A DNA stretch of 64,000 nt from Gracilibacillus dipsosauri (lineage in GTDB: Bacteria > Bacillota > Bacilli > Bacillales > Amphibacillaceae): NCBI RefSeq assembly GCF_003176895.1, contig NZ_QGTD01000008.1, positions 620,001 through 684,000 on the forward strand. Direction: 5' to 3'. The notes beneath the pieces are model-generated. The model was not told the origin of the DNA and made no database searches. It saw only the letters and a program-made list of their open reading frames with translations. The translations under genes were made by a program, and so were the position numbers. This document shows, one piece after another, positions 1 through 10,496 of the stretch (positions are counted from its first letter, which is position 1; each line of letters starts with the position of its first letter).

Positions 1-3000
1 ATAACGGACATATCCATCTCCACCATTTGGTCCACCTTGATAGTCTGCAAGCATTTCTAGCACTTGACGTGTTGTACCATCTTCATTTTCAATTTCAGAA
101 ATTCGTTTCGTAACTCCATGATAGTGGCCACCGATGACCATTTTTACATTGTCGTTCGGCACAACAATTTTATCATATACATTTTGAGACATGTTAGACA
201 ATGTCGCATCATATTCTAAATATGCATGCATACCAATGATAGCATTACGGTCCGCATGTTTTTGAAGAGCCTTATTTGCCCATTCAATCGTTTCTGGCGT
301 ATCCTCTGTACCAAAACCAAGATAGAGGATAATAAAGTCATGGCCACCAAAGGACATCAGATCATAATGGTTGCGGTTATTATCCATTGAGCCACCATAC
401 CACGGTTTATCTTGATAACGATTTGCGCCTACATACTTATGATAGTAAGAATAATCTACACCATCAATAATCGCGTCATGGTTTCCAGCAAGTACACCAT
501 ATGGCACATTCGCATCATCTAATTTTTGTAAGTTTCGATCTGCTACTCCCCATTGGTGATCACTGTTTGCTACATTCACAATATCTCCCGTATGAATCAC
601 GTATTCAAACTGATCCTTTTGATACGAATCGACAATCCAATCACCTAATCCATCCCAAATATGTGGGTAAGATTCTGCATAATATTGGGTATCTGTCATC
701 CATAGCATGTTAAATGGTGCATTTGGGTCTTCTATTTCATCTTGTACCATTGCTTGAATTTTACCATCTCGGACAAATCGTTCCTGATCGACTTCTACAG
801 AAAGTGTCATATCACTTTCCGCAGTATCACCTGTAGCAGCAGTCTGTGCAACCCATTCCTTTGTTTCGTAATCCCATGCATATAAGGTCACAATTCGATT
901 CGGGAAGGTTTTTCCTTTCCAATATAATTCAACTGTATCCCCTTCCGTTAACTCATCCTCAACAGTTATTTCAAAACGATGGTATGGAAAACCTAGCTCT
1001 GTATCATTGACTAGGTATTTACCATCTTCATAGGCAATCTTTTCCTTATCTACTTCCCTTAGTTCAGTTTCTCCACCAGGATTTATAGCTAAGGGCGGTT
1101 CACGATCTGCAACATTTGTATACCCTTTTATGCCTTCTTCACTGGCAAAGTCATACTTTCTTCCTTGCATGAAGGTTACATCCATTTTATCCCCAGCAGG
1201 GTCTGTTACTTTCGCATCTAAGGTAACACTTTCGCCGATATCTTCTCCAAAGTTATCAGGGGATAAAGCATCTGGAGCTTCTGGTTTTTCTGTGGCAATC
1301 TTAAATGATGTCTTGGCAATCGCCTTATTCTTAGCACCATCATATACATGAACTTCTAACTCATACGTTCCTGGCTCTAGCGAGGCACTGGTTGATTCAA
1401 TTGGATAGGCGACCTGTTCACCATCTAAGAAAGCTTCCACACGGTCAATCCCTGCCAAATTATCCTTGGCATTTACCGCAATATAGATGTTACCTTTGAG
1501 AGATTCTCCTTCTGATAAAGCAATTCCTTCTTTATTAATAAATCCTTCTATTACAGGCCTAGTATTATCGACGGTGACTTCTATCTTTTCCATTTGTTTG
1601 TTATTTTGACTAAGTGCTACTTCATATTTACCGTCCTCATAAGCAGTTGAATCCACTTCAAAATAAGTCGCGGTTTTCTTTTCTTCTGGGATGTTAAAAA
1701 TAAAATCGCTCATCATCGGCTTAGCCATATTCGTATTAGTTGGTGCATTTCCATCACCTAATGCATATTCTACATTATCTCGGTATACTTGTTCTGTCTT
1801 GTTTAGATTTCCTAAATAACTATGAACCTTTTCTGGCTTGATCGTTGAACCATCAGGTAAAATTAGATGAACGTTTTTTACATTATAATCATCAAAATTT
1901 GTTTTGTTAAAGTGCTCCTTATGATTCTCTAAACTGTAAGGAACATTCTCACTCCCAGAATGTATCGTCACCTTTTCATCAGCAATAAAGTATTTTTGTG
2001 ACACATCATAGGTATACCAAGCATTTTGGACATAACTAGGTAAAATTCTCGTGAAATATTCTGGTTGTCCATTCGCTTTAATGGCACTTGCCGATGCTTG
2101 ATATATATAATCGATACCACTTGCTTGGAAATTGAGTTGGGCTGGTGCTGGTAGAGCCTTTTCACCGGCGATAGTTTTGCCATCAATGGTGACAACTGCT
2201 TCCGATGTACCTTGTGTTCCGTAAGCATAAAAAGGTACATTGCCACTTATCATTTCCCCTTTTTCTAAAGAAAGACCTGGATCCGGTAACTCTTTGCCAA
2301 GTGTTCCGTCAATCACTGTAATTGGATTTCCACGAGAATTATAAGGAACGCTAGTTCGATTCCCACTCATGTCCTCCGTTTCGATCATATAACGGTAAGA
2401 ACCAGCCTTGTCTAGTTGTAAATCTGCCCCGTAAGTATACTTTCCATCTGATGTATCCAATAACTGCATTTCCGTTTTATTCGTGTAATTTGTTATTTCT
2501 TCCTCTGCTGTCCCATACATTAAGGTTGCTTTTGCTAATTCTTCAGGGGTTGTAATTATAATTTGATAGTCTACCCCTTGTTCTATTCGATAAAAAGGCT
2601 GATTGTGTTCAATCTTTGGCGCTACCAAATCTTTACCTTCTAAATCTGGTACTTGTCCGCTATCCAAATTTCCAGGGTTCGAATAGGCTCTTGTCCCAAT
2701 TCGCTCCATTACTTTTCCGTCTTTTGGATATTTAAAAAGCACAGAGCTATTGCGTATCTCATAAATCATGCGGTCTTCACCATCATTGTCCGCATGATAC
2801 CAAGCTTCAACGATCAAATCATCTAAACTATCCGAACTAGAAAAGGCAAACCCACGATTTAAAGAATTGGGTAAATTAAAGTCACTCGATTCCGAATTGT
2901 CGTATAATACCACATCATTCTCATCTAATTGGACATTAAAATGGGTATTCAAGTCCTCTACTGTTGCAACGTCATCACGAAGTGCTTCCTTTGCAAACCA

Positions 3001-5244
3001 AATAACACCTGTACTATATGGCTCGATTGCCGTATCCTGTTCGATTTTCCATTGTTTTGGGGTACTTGTTGCGCTAGGATACAAATAGAAGAGTGTATAT
3101 CCCTTTAAATTCAATACCTCATTAGAGTTATTATAAATTTCCATAACCTCATATTGATTTCCGCTACCTTTACGATAATCTCCTGACGGATTCGGTGTCA
3201 TTTCCGTAATTAAAATACGAGGCGGTTTATTATTTTCAGGGCTTTTGATACCTATTTCCACAATGTCCGTTTCAACAATAACTTCTCCATCGCTAGCTTC
3301 TATATAATATTCAAATACATAGGAGCCTACTTCATTTCCTGTAATGGTTGACGAATAAGTATCATTTTCGCCCTTCATCATTTCCATTTCTGCAAATTCC
3401 CCATAAGGATTACTGCGATAGAAAAGTTTTACCGTTAAGTCGTCATCCTCTGGATCCGTTACCTCTGCTTGTACCGTAAAATCCTTATTTGCTTCTATTT
3501 CTCGTACATCAGGTAGGATAATGGATGGCTTATTATTAGAAGATGGCACAAGCTGCTCCTGGTCAACAATACCAGCAGTTGGTTCCCCTTTGCGCTCATA
3601 AGCATCAACTGTAAACCCCTCTTGTGGAAATCTTGTATGATAGCTTAATCCATCAGATGTATCCTCTTGCGTAAAACGAATCTCACTAATGATCTCATGA
3701 TTATCCCCTTTTTTTGTAATATAAAAGCTTCGATCACTGGCATTCGGTAAGCCATTTTGTTCGCGAACTTTAAATACAGGAACATCACCTGGAACATTAT
3801 GATAAGAACGGAAATCCTCCTCAGTTAGTTTTGCTGCATCCCCTGATACACTCGTACGATGTACCCAAAAAACTGCCGAATTATTTGCCGGAACCGTTAC
3901 ATCTTGATCATCTGCATTGTCTGCCGCTGTTACTGACAAATCCTTTGTTCCTGATCTCCAATCATAACGAATTTTATAGCTTTCATTAAACTTTATCGGT
4001 TGATCGCTATTATTATAAACTTCTACAAACTCATATAGATCCGAACTTCCTGCTCCTTCAATATGACTGTTGCTTTTATCATTTGGGTAAATTTCCGTAA
4101 AAAATATTGATTGATTGCCAGTGTTCGTTTCTTCTTCTGGTTTTATGCCCTCATCTGGTTGTATATCTTCATCAGGTTCAATGACTTCTTCCGTTTCTGA
4201 ATCATCTCCTGTATGCTTGTCTTCATTTGGCTCCGTTTCTTCAGAAGGAGCTTCTTGTTGGGAACGAGTAATTTCCACCTCGAATACATTAGACTCATAC
4301 AACGTTTCCTTCCTGTCTATAATTGAGAAATAATAGGAGATGATATTACCTTTTAACTCTAAAGCAGGAACGGTATAAGTATATTGACCGTTTGTCTCGG
4401 TCATACTAGTTTCTTTATAGTCATTCATATCTGAAGTTTTGTAAGATACATTTACTATAAAAGTATCTTTTTCAAAATTTTCTGGAACAGCAATTAAATT
4501 TAATTCTTTATCATAATTGATCAATTCTTTAGGTTGGTGTTTTAAGGAAGGTGCTTTATTTGTGGCTGGTACTAGCTGGTCTTGGTGAACTTCTCCTGGG
4601 GTTGCTTTTGCTTTTGGTTTAAAAATATACATTGTTGTCCCATTACTAGGAATCTTGGTATGCAGACTTAGTCCATCACCAACAGCTTCACTAGCATAAT
4701 GGACATGACTAATCACGTCATTTTTATCGTCTTTATTTGTTATATAAAATCCTCGATCCTCATTATTTAATCCATCTTGTCCTTTTAGCATGTACACAGG
4801 GACATCATTAGGAATATTATGGTAAGATCGAAAATCCTCAACTGATAAATCAGATGCAGGGCCCACTATATTGGTATTCGTACGTTCTACCCATAAGACA
4901 GCTGGGCTATTTGCGGAAATGGTTACTGTTTCTCCTTCTGTCGCAGAAGCAACTTCCAAATCCTTGCTACCGGAATTATAATCATACCTTACTTTATAGG
5001 CACTATTAAAATCTATATCCTTATTCGTGTTATTATAGATTTCGATATATTCATATAGATCATTTGCTCCTGCCCCTTCAATATGACTGTTGTTTTTATC
5101 ATTTGGGTAAACCTCTGAAATAAATATTGGCATCGTATTCTCATCTTTTGTTTCTGTTGCTAAGGCTTGAATAGTATTGGTGTAAGGTCCAAATACCATA
5201 AGGAAACATAAAAAAAGAATGAGAGCTTTTTTTATTTGATTCAT
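1..5244 (-). CDS. Giant secreted lamin-tail / calcineurin-like phosphoesterase (YvnB-like), 3' end beyond window
   Basis: One open frame runs from an ATG at 5244 (preceded by AAAGGTAGG) to base 1 without a stop, so at least 1748 residues. Residues 1-28 form a signal peptide. Three lamin-tail-like domains begin near residues 39, 383 and 676, each opening with a hydrophobic strand followed by E-[VIM]-x-P-N. An acidic Glu/Pro/Asp linker lies at about 335-380. Ig-like, carbohydrate-binding-like stretches follow. A C-terminal metallophosphoesterase has its metal motifs in order: TDTQ (about 1513), GDIV, GNHD (about 1587), GMHAY and GHYHG (about 1704). By family knowledge this is an exported phosphatase or phosphodiesterase resembling B. 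subtilis YvnB; the substrate cannot be read from sequence. The end and any cell-wall anchor lie outside the window. Confidence 0.85.
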   Translation of the reverse strand, partial: MNQIKKALILFLCFLMVFGPYTNTIQALATETKDENTMPIFISEVYPNDKNNSHIEGAGANDLYEYIEIYNNTNKDIDFNSAYKVRYDYNSGSKDLEVASATEGETVTISANSPAVLWVERTNTNIVGPASDLSVEDFRSYHNIPNDVPVYMLKGQDGLNNEDRGFYITNKDDKNDVISHVHYASEAVGDGLSLHTKIPSNGTTMYIFKPKAKATPGEVHQDQLVPATNKAPSLKHQPKELINYDKELNLIAVPENFEKDTFIVNVSYKTSDMNDYKETSMTETNGQYTYTVPALELKGNIISYYFSIIDRKETLYESNVFEVEITRSQQEAPSEETEPNEDKHTGDDSETEEVIEPDEDIQPDEGIKPEEETNTGNQSIFFTEIYPNDKSNSHIEGAGSSDLYEFVEVYNNSDQPIKFNESYKIRYDWRSGTKDLSVTAADNADDQDVTVPANNSAVFWVHRTSVSGDAAKLTEEDFRSYHNVPGDVPVFKVREQNGLPNASDRSFYITKKGDNHEIISEIRFTQEDTSDGLSYHTRFPQEGFTVDAYERKGEPTAGIVDQEQLVPSSNNKPSIILPDVREIEANKDFTVQAEVTDPEDDDLTVKLFYRSNPYGEFAEMEMMKGENDTYSSTITGNEVGSYVFEYYIEASDGEVIVETDIVEIGIKSPENNKPPRILITEMTPNPSGDYRKGSGNQYEVMEIYNNSNEVLNLKGYTLFYLYPSATSTPKQWKIEQDTAIEPYSTGVIWFAKEALRDDVATVEDLNTHFNVQLDENDVVLYDNSESSDFNLPNSLNRGFAFSSSDSLDDLIVEAWYHADNDGEDRMIYEIRNSSVLFKYPKDGKVMERIGTRAYSNPGNLDSGQVPDLEGKDLVAPKIEHNQPFYRIEQGVDYQIIITTPEELAKATLMYGTAEEEITNYTNKTEMQLLDTSDGKYTYGADLQLDKAGSYRYMIETEDMSGNRTSVPYNSRGNPITVIDGTLGKELPDPGLSLEKGEMISGNVPFYAYGTQGTSEAVVTIDGKTIAGEKALPAPAQLNFQASGIDYIYQASASAIKANGQPEYFTRILPSYVQNAWYTYDVSQKYFIADEKVTIHSGSENVPYSLENHKEHFNKTNFDDYNVKNVHLILPDGSTIKPEKVHSYLGNLNKTEQVYRDNVEYALGDGNAPTNTNMAKPMMSDFIFNIPEEKKTATYFEVDSTAYEDGKYEVALSQNNKQMEKIEVTVDNTRPVIEGFINKEGIALSEGESLKGNIYIAVNAKDNLAGIDRVEAFLDGEQVAYPIESTSASLEPGTYELEVHVYDGAKNKAIAKTSFKIATEKPEAPDALSPDNFGEDIGESVTLDAKVTDPAGDKMDVTFMQGRKYDFASEEGIKGYTNVADREPPLAINPGGETELREVDKEKIAYEDGKYLVNDTELGFPYHRFEITVEDELTEGDTVELYWKGKTFPNRIVTLYAWDYETKEWVAQTAATGDTAESDMTLSVEVDQERFVRDGKIQAMVQDEIEDPNAPFNMLWMTDTQYYAESYPHIWDGLGDWIVDSYQKDQFEYVIHTGDIVNVANSDHQWGVADRNLQKLDDANVPYGVLAGNHDAIIDGVDYSYYHKYVGANRYQDKPWYGGSMDNNRNHYDLMSFGGHDFIILYLGFGTEDTPETIEWANKALQKHADRNAIIGMHAYLEYDATLSNMSQNVYDKIVVPNDNVKMVIGGHYHGVTKRISEIENEDGTTRQVLEMLADYQGGPNGGDGYVRY
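4055..5111 (-). repeat. Tandem lamin-tail domain duplication (37-bp near-identical segments)
   Basis: Bases 5075-5111 and 4055-4091 match at 36 of 37 positions and lie exactly 1020 bp (340 codons) apart, in frame. They encode the same N-D-K-[NS]-N-S-H-I-E-G-A loop of lamin-tail domains 1 and 2. The flanking code for the two domains is also clearly similar at protein level, so this is an in-gene domain duplication. Confidence 0.8.
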
Positions 5245-5634
5245 CCAATCCTACCTTTCTTAAAGCTAATATAATAGAAAATGTAAAATGACAGAATATA
5301 CGCTCTACCCTCCTTTTTTGACAATTTATCATTGCCTCAAAAACTATTATAACCATCAAATTTTAAAGCTCTATTAATAGTTAGTAGATTTATTTGAATT
5401 TTATGTAAAGGAAGATTTACAGGAAAAAGGCTTGAGGAGCCATACAATAAGAAGAATTAAAGAATAGGTGTAAATTTTGGGCAAATTAATTGTACCTTTT
5501 AGCTAGAAATTTTAACTGATTTTACTCCATCGAAAAATTGACCAAAAAATCAAGAATCATACCATTCGCTTTTTTACTAAAGGTTAGAAAATTCTCAGTC
5601 GCTTTCTTTTAACAGAAAATGTGAATTAATGAGG
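5245..5634. other. Gene-free spacer upstream of the phosphoesterase gene
   Basis: About 390 AT-rich bases between the phosphoesterase start and the citB terminator. It must carry the phosphoesterase promoter. A minus-strand TTATAAT-like stretch near 5345-5352 is a possible -10, but no convincing -35 was seen. No ORF with a ribosome site and no strong hairpin was found. Confidence 0.5.
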
Positions 5635-5671
5635 ATAAAAAAGAGACAGCCAAGAAAATGGACTGTCTCTT
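5635..5671 (-). terminator. citB terminator
   Basis: Inverted repeat AAGAGACAG (5641-5649) / CTGTCTCTT (5663-5671), followed on the minus strand by a T-rich run, 12 bases after the citB stop codon. Confidence 0.85.
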
Positions 5672-5682
5672 CGTATTTACTA

Positions 5683-8388
5683 TTAATTAGCAAGTTTGTT
5701 TCGTAATACCATTTGTAGAATGCCACCATGGCGATAGTAATCAATTTCTACATCACTATCAAAACGGGCAATTACTTCAAATTCAGTAGTTTTACCAGCT
5801 TCATCTGTTGCAGTTACTTTGATTAAATCACGAGGTTTAACAGTTTCATCAATTAGTACCTCAAATGTTTCCTTGCCAGTAAGCCCAAGTGAGTCTGCAC
5901 TATCTCCTTCTTGGAACTGGAGTGGTAATACACCCATCATAACTAGGTTGGAACGATGAATACGTTCAAAGCTTTCAGCAATTACTGTTTTAATTCCTAA
6001 AAGATTTGTTCCTTTAGCCGCCCAGTCACGAGAGCTTCCCATACCATAGTCATTTCCTGCTAATACAACAAGTCCAGTACCATCTTGCTGGTATTTCATT
6101 GCTGCATCATAAATAGGCATTACTTCATTATCAGGCCAGTATGTTGTAAATCCACCTTCCGTCCCTGGAGCCAATTGGTTCTTAATACGGATATTTGCAA
6201 ATGTACCACGCATCATCACTTCATGGTTTCCACGACGAGATCCGTAAGAGTTAAAGTTACGAGGTGATACACCATTAGCTTGTAAATATTTACCTGCTGG
6301 CATATCCTTTGCGATCGCACCAGCTGGTGAAATGTGGTCTGTTGTCACAGAATCTCCAAATTTACCAATTGCACGCATTCCGGAAAGTGTTTTTACTTTT
6401 CCTGCATCCTTGGAAAGTCCTTCAAAGAACGGAGGATTTTGAATGTATGTTGAATCACTATTCCATGAATATAATGGCTCGTCGGTTGTGTCGATTTCAT
6501 TCCATTTTTCATTGGAATCGAACACATTCTCATATTCTTTACGGAAAATTTCCGGTGTTACAACTTTATTAACTTCCTCACGAACCTCATCCATTGATGG
6601 CCAAATATCATTAAAGTATACATTATTGCCGTCTTTATCCTTGCCAATTGGATCATTTTTAAGGTCGATATCAACCGTTCCCGCTAGTGCATATGCCACT
6701 ACTAATGGTGGTGAAGCCAAATAGTTAGCTTTTACAAGTGGATGGATACGCCCTTCAAAGTTACGGTTACCAGATAACACAGAAGCAACTGTTAAGTCAT
6801 TATCAGCAATACCCTTTTCAATTTCTTCACGTAATGGACCAGAGTTACCAATACATGTTGTACAACCATAACCAACAAGGTTAAAGCCTAATTGATCTAA
6901 GTATGGCATTAGTCCAGAGTTTTCTAGATAACTAGTAACAACCTTTGAACCTGGTGCCAATGAAGTTTTGACATATGCAGGCACTTCCAGCCCTTTTTCG
7001 ACAGCTTTTTTCGCAAGTAATCCTGCTCCTAACATTACGTATGGGTTGGATGTGTTCGTACAAGAAGTAATTGCTGCAATCGCAACTGCTCCTGTTTCCA
7101 TGACAGACTGCATGCCATTAGGATGATCGATTTCTACCTTTTTATCAAATTCTGACTTTTCTAAGCCAAACCCTTGATTTCCTGCAGGTGCAGTAATGGC
7201 TTCTTTAAAGGATTTTTGCATATCTGATAATGGAATTAAATCCTGTGGACGTTTTGGTCCTGATAGATTTGGTTCTAATTCTGATAGATTAATTTCCACT
7301 AGATCTGTAAACTCTGGATCTGGTTGATCAGCAGAGTACCATAGGCTGTTCTCTTTGCAATATTTCTCAACAAGTGCTATCTGATCTTCACTTCGTCCTG
7401 TTAGACGTAAATAACTTAAAGCCTCGGCATCCACTGGGAAGAATCCACATGTTGCTCCATATTCTGGTGCCATGTTTGAAATCGTTGCACGGTCAGCAAG
7501 TGGCATATCCTTTAATCCAGGTCCGAAGAATTCTACAAATTTACCAACTACTTTTTTCTCACGCAACACTTGTGTTACCTTAAGAGCTAAATCGGTAGCA
7601 GTCGTTCCGTTTGGAAAGCTTCCAGTAAATTTTACTCCGATTACTTCAGGTGCTGGAAAATAAGATGGCTGACCAAGCATTCCTGCTTCTGCTTCAATAC
7701 CACCTACACCCCATCCTAATACACCTAAACCATTAATCATGGTTGTATGGGAGTCCGTTCCAACCAATGTGTCTGGGAATGCTTCTACTTCACCGTCTGC
7801 ATTCTCTACTGCATGAACAACATTTGCAATATACTCTAAGTTCACTTGGTGGACAATTCCTGTTGCAGGTGGAACGGCACGATAGTTATCAAATGCTTTT
7901 TGTGCCCAGTTCAAAAATTCATATCTTTCTGCATTTCGTTCAAATTCTAATTCCATATTCGCTTGAAGTGCGTTCTTCGTTCCATACTCATCTACTTGCA
8001 CAGAGTGGTCAATAACCAAATCTACTGGTACTTCAGGGTTAATTTCTTCTGGAGACCCTCCCATATCCACCATTGCTTTACGTAAAGAAGCAAGGTCAAC
8101 TACTGCAGGTACACCAGTGAAATCTTGTAAAATAACTCGTGAAGGTTTGAATGGAACATCTTCTACTTTTCCTTTACCCCAGTTTGCTAGACTCTTTACA
8201 TGGTCATCTTTAATAACACGTCCATCATGTTGACGTATTAATGACTCTAGCAATACACGAATTGAAAATGGTAAACGGTCAATTTTACCAAGACCAGCAT
8301 TTTCTAATGCTTTTAACTGATAGTAAGTATACTTTTTACCGTTCAAATCAAATTCCTTTTTAGCTTGAAATGCATTCTCGTTAGTCAT
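5683..8388 (-). CDS. citB: Aconitate hydratase (aconitase A)
   Basis: 901 residues, the normal length for Gram-positive aconitase, which interconverts citrate and isocitrate in the TCA cycle in the cytosol. The three [4Fe-4S] cysteines are visible: one in SCTNTSNP (about residue 440) and two in [10 protein letters not shown] (about 506 and 509). The swivel domain follows, with the substrate-binding SRDWAAKG motif near the C terminus. The start ATG at 8388 follows a strong GAAGGGGGTAA site. The gene stands alone with its own terminator. In the family, iron-free CitB also binds RNA as an IRP-like regulator; nothing here contradicts that, but it is not shown. Confidence 0.97.
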   Translation of the reverse strand: MTNENAFQAKKEFDLNGKKYTYYQLKALENAGLGKIDRLPFSIRVLLESLIRQHDGRVIKDDHVKSLANWGKGKVEDVPFKPSRVILQDFTGVPAVVDLASLRKAMVDMGGSPEEINPEVPVDLVIDHSVQVDEYGTKNALQANMELEFERNAERYEFLNWAQKAFDNYRAVPPATGIVHQVNLEYIANVVHAVENADGEVEAFPDTLVGTDSHTTMINGLGVLGWGVGGIEAEAGMLGQPSYFPAPEVIGVKFTGSFPNGTTATDLALKVTQVLREKKVVGKFVEFFGPGLKDMPLADRATISNMAPEYGATCGFFPVDAEALSYLRLTGRSEDQIALVEKYCKENSLWYSADQPDPEFTDLVEINLSELEPNLSGPKRPQDLIPLSDMQKSFKEAITAPAGNQGFGLEKSEFDKKVEIDHPNGMQSVMETGAVAIAAITSCTNTSNPYVMLGAGLLAKKAVEKGLEVPAYVKTSLAPGSKVVTSYLENSGLMPYLDQLGFNLVGYGCTTCIGNSGPLREEIEKGIADNDLTVASVLSGNRNFEGRIHPLVKANYLASPPLVVAYALAGTVDIDLKNDPIGKDKDGNNVYFNDIWPSMDEVREEVNKVVTPEIFRKEYENVFDSNEKWNEIDTTDEPLYSWNSDSTYIQNPPFFEGLSKDAGKVKTLSGMRAIGKFGDSVTTDHISPAGAIAKDMPAGKYLQANGVSPRNFNSYGSRRGNHEVMMRGTFANIRIKNQLAPGTEGGFTTYWPDNEVMPIYDAAMKYQQDGTGLVVLAGNDYGMGSSRDWAAKGTNLLGIKTVIAESFERIHRSNLVMMGVLPLQFQEGDSADSLGLTGKETFEVLIDETVKPRDLIKVTATDEAGKTTEFEVIARFDSDVEIDYYRHGGILQMVLRNKLAN

Positions 8389-8456
8389 TTCTTAGCGTTA
8401 CCCCCTTCAAAATGTTAGACCGAAAACCGACCTATTCCTATCTCTTCAGATACTAC

Positions 8457-8485
8457 ATTATAGTATGCACCTTACTATTTTAAAT
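8457..8485 (-). promoter_or_regulatory. Candidate citB promoter
   Basis: On the minus strand a perfect TATAAT (8457-8462) lies about 70 bases before the citB ATG. The -35 at 17 bp spacing (ATTTAA, 8480-8485) is poor, as expected for an activated or repressed promoter. No CcpC or CodY site was identified with confidence. Confidence 0.4.
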
Positions 8486-8671
8486 GAAATCGGTTTATAA
8501 GTAAAATGATTCAACATATTTATCATAGTGAACCGTATAAGCCCCACTTAGGGTAATGGACAGTTCACATTCTATTCTTATACCATTAGTAGGAACAGGA
8601 ACTAGAAGTCTCACTTTATTATATCACTAGATTCGATTCTTTTCACTCTAAGTAGATTGCTAGAAACGAGA

Positions 8672-9766
8672 TCACGATATAGGTAGTCGAATACTAAATG
8701 TGCTTCCTTTTTTGACATCTGAAGTGATTTCTAAATGTCCATGATGGTTTTCGATGATTTGATTAGAGATCATTAACCCTAATCCTGTCCCGTGTTTCTT
8801 CGTTGTAAAAAAAGGTTCCTTCAATTTATGTAAAAGGTGTTTAGGAATACCTGGTCCCTCATCCTTGACATCAATGACACATGAATTTTCCTTTTGGCTA
8901 ATTCGGAGTTCAATATTTCCACCATCCGACATTTCTTCAATCGCGTTTTTCACCAAATTAATAAACACTTGTTTCATTTGGGAGCGATCACAATGAATAC
9001 TAATGTCATGGTCAACCACTAAGGATAACTCGATATTAAATAATTGTGCTTGAGTTTTTAAAAGTGTAACAACATCTGTTAGCATGTCCTTGACATTTTC
9101 TATATTTTTCTCATCTGTCATTGGTTTAGAAATAAATAATAACTCAGATGTGATCGTATTAATTTTTTCAATTTCATCCATCATAATTTTGTAATATTCC
9201 TGTTTATTATCCATTCCTGCTTGTAATAGTTGAATAAAACCTCTTAATGAAGTAAGTGGATTTCTAATTTCATGAGCGATACCTGCTGCTAATTGTCCAG
9301 CAATTGACATTTTTTCAGATCGAATAAGCATCTCCTCTGCTTGCTTCTTATCAGAGATATCCCTTGAAACAGTAAGTATTTTCTTTTCTCCATTCTCACA
9401 TGTAATCACCTTCATGACCGATTCAAAAATAATATATTTTCCCATGGCATGACGGAAATGCAAATAATATTTTTGTTGTGACTCTTCCTCTACCTGGAAG
9501 GTTTTTCGAACATTTTTAAAATCGTCTTGCATGATATATCTCGAAACCGATTTTCCAATCAAATCCTGCTTCGCATATCCTAAGACACGTTCAACGGAAT
9601 CTGAAACAAACCAAATCACTCCAGAAAGATCACTTATCGTGACAAGATCAGAGCTTGCTCGTTCAATTTGTTTGAGGATATCGCTTGGTAATTGGGATAG
9701 ATTTGACTCTTTATCGAATGTTTGATTAGCTTTTGAATTTTTGTTGAGTCCTATATGACCTAACAT
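8672..9766 (-). CDS. PAS-domain sensor histidine kinase (sporulation-kinase type)
   Basis: 364 residues from the ATG at 9766, chosen because GAGGAGGGGG lies 5 bases upstream; an earlier in-frame ATG at 9826 lacks a ribosome site. Order: short N terminus, one PAS domain (about residues 40-145), a HisKA dimerisation helix with the phospho-accepting His in AHEIRNPLTSLRGF, then a HATPase domain with N box (NLVKNAIEE), G1 (DEGPGIP), F box (EPFFTTK) and G2 (GTGLGL). There are no membrane segments, so it is a cytosolic orphan kinase with no response regulator beside it. That layout resembles the Kin kinases feeding the Spo0 phosphorelay. The role is inferred; the signal is unknown. Confidence 0.88.
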   Translation of the reverse strand: MLGHIGLNKNSKANQTFDKESNLSQLPSDILKQIERASSDLVTISDLSGVIWFVSDSVERVLGYAKQDLIGKSVSRYIMQDDFKNVRKTFQVEEESQQKYYLHFRHAMGKYIIFESVMKVITCENGEKKILTVSRDISDKKQAEEMLIRSEKMSIAGQLAAGIAHEIRNPLTSLRGFIQLLQAGMDNKQEYYKIMMDEIEKINTITSELLFISKPMTDEKNIENVKDMLTDVVTLLKTQAQLFNIELSLVVDHDISIHCDRSQMKQVFINLVKNAIEEMSDGGNIELRISQKENSCVIDVKDEGPGIPKHLLHKLKEPFFTTKKHGTGLGLMISNQIIENHHGHLEITSDVKKGSTFSIRLPIS

Positions 9767-9984
9767 GTATCCCCCTCCTCTCCATCTTAGAAAACAATTA
9801 CATCTGTAACAGTGTAAAAAGTACAAATTTGTCGTTATTCATGCTATAATAGCGTGGTCCTATTCCATCATATGCGAATATTACATTTTTATGTCTATTA
9901 GTAGGATTCATAGTTATATTACTATAATTTTCCGCGAAAGCAAATGTTCTAGAAATTAGTTATATAAATAAGTGAGGGAAGACT

Positions 9985-10470
9985 ATGACTTTTGAATTTA
10001 TGATGTTCATTGTCGTTTGGACATTTATATTGATTGGACTCCTAGCAATCGGTGGCTATTTCATGTTTCGCAAATTCTTGAAAAGCCTACCAAAGAAAGA
10101 TGGGAGATCTGATTTAGATTGGGAAAAATATTATTTGGAAAAGTCCAAGCATTTGTGGAGAAAGCCTGAAAAGGAATTTCTAGAAGAACTAATCTCACCA
10201 GTTCCTGAGCTTTTCAGAGATGTTGCTCGACAAAAAATAGCCAGCAATGTAGGAAAGCTTGCACTAACAAAAAAACAGTCTCAGATAACGCAAGAAACGT
10301 TAATCGAAGGATATATTCTAGCAACACCAAAAAGGGATCATAAATTTTTGAAAAAGAAGCTACAAGAACACCATATCGATGTCACTCCATATAACGACCT
10401 ATTTAAGCTCTCCCCTGACGATTATAGTAATAAAAAATACACAGCAAAAGCACAAAAAAACTCTCGATAA
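9985..10470 (+). CDS. yneK: DUF2621 membrane protein YneK
   Basis: 161 residues. One N-terminal transmembrane helix (about 5-28) is followed by a charged soluble region. The domain matches the DUF2621/YneK family of Bacillales, function unknown. ATG at 9985 has GTGAGGGAAG in front. Position near citB and ccdA is the same as in B. subtilis. It is the only plus-strand gene in this part and converges on mrpB. Confidence 0.85.
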   Translation: MTFEFMMFIVVWTFILIGLLAIGGYFMFRKFLKSLPKKDGRSDLDWEKYYLEKSKHLWRKPEKEFLEELISPVPELFRDVARQKIASNVGKLALTKKQSQITQETLIEGYILATPKRDHKFLKKKLQEHHIDVTPYNDLFKLSPDDYSNKKYTAKAQKNSR

Positions 10471-10487
10471 ATTTGTGCGATTGCTGT
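10435..10487 (-). terminator. Terminator of the ccdA-mrpB unit, inside the yneK 3' end
   Basis: Two nested arms, ACAGCA (10441-10446) and GCACAAA (10450-10456), pair with TTTGTGC (10472-10478) and TGCTGT (10482-10487). On the minus strand the hairpin is followed by GTATTTTTTATT, so it suits the minus transcript. It overlaps the last codons of yneK. Confidence 0.65.
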
Positions 10488-10496
10488 GTTCCTTTA

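Noticed and set aside
5141-5359. Minus-strand 72-codon frame at the 5' end of the phosphoesterase gene
   Set aside because: It is in a different frame from the signal-peptide protein, has no ribosome site of note and only overlaps the promoter and start region.
8528-8568. GTGAAC...GTTCAC inverted repeat upstream of citB as an operator or riboswitch
   Set aside because: Only six paired bases with unpaired interior and no match to a known operator; likely chance.
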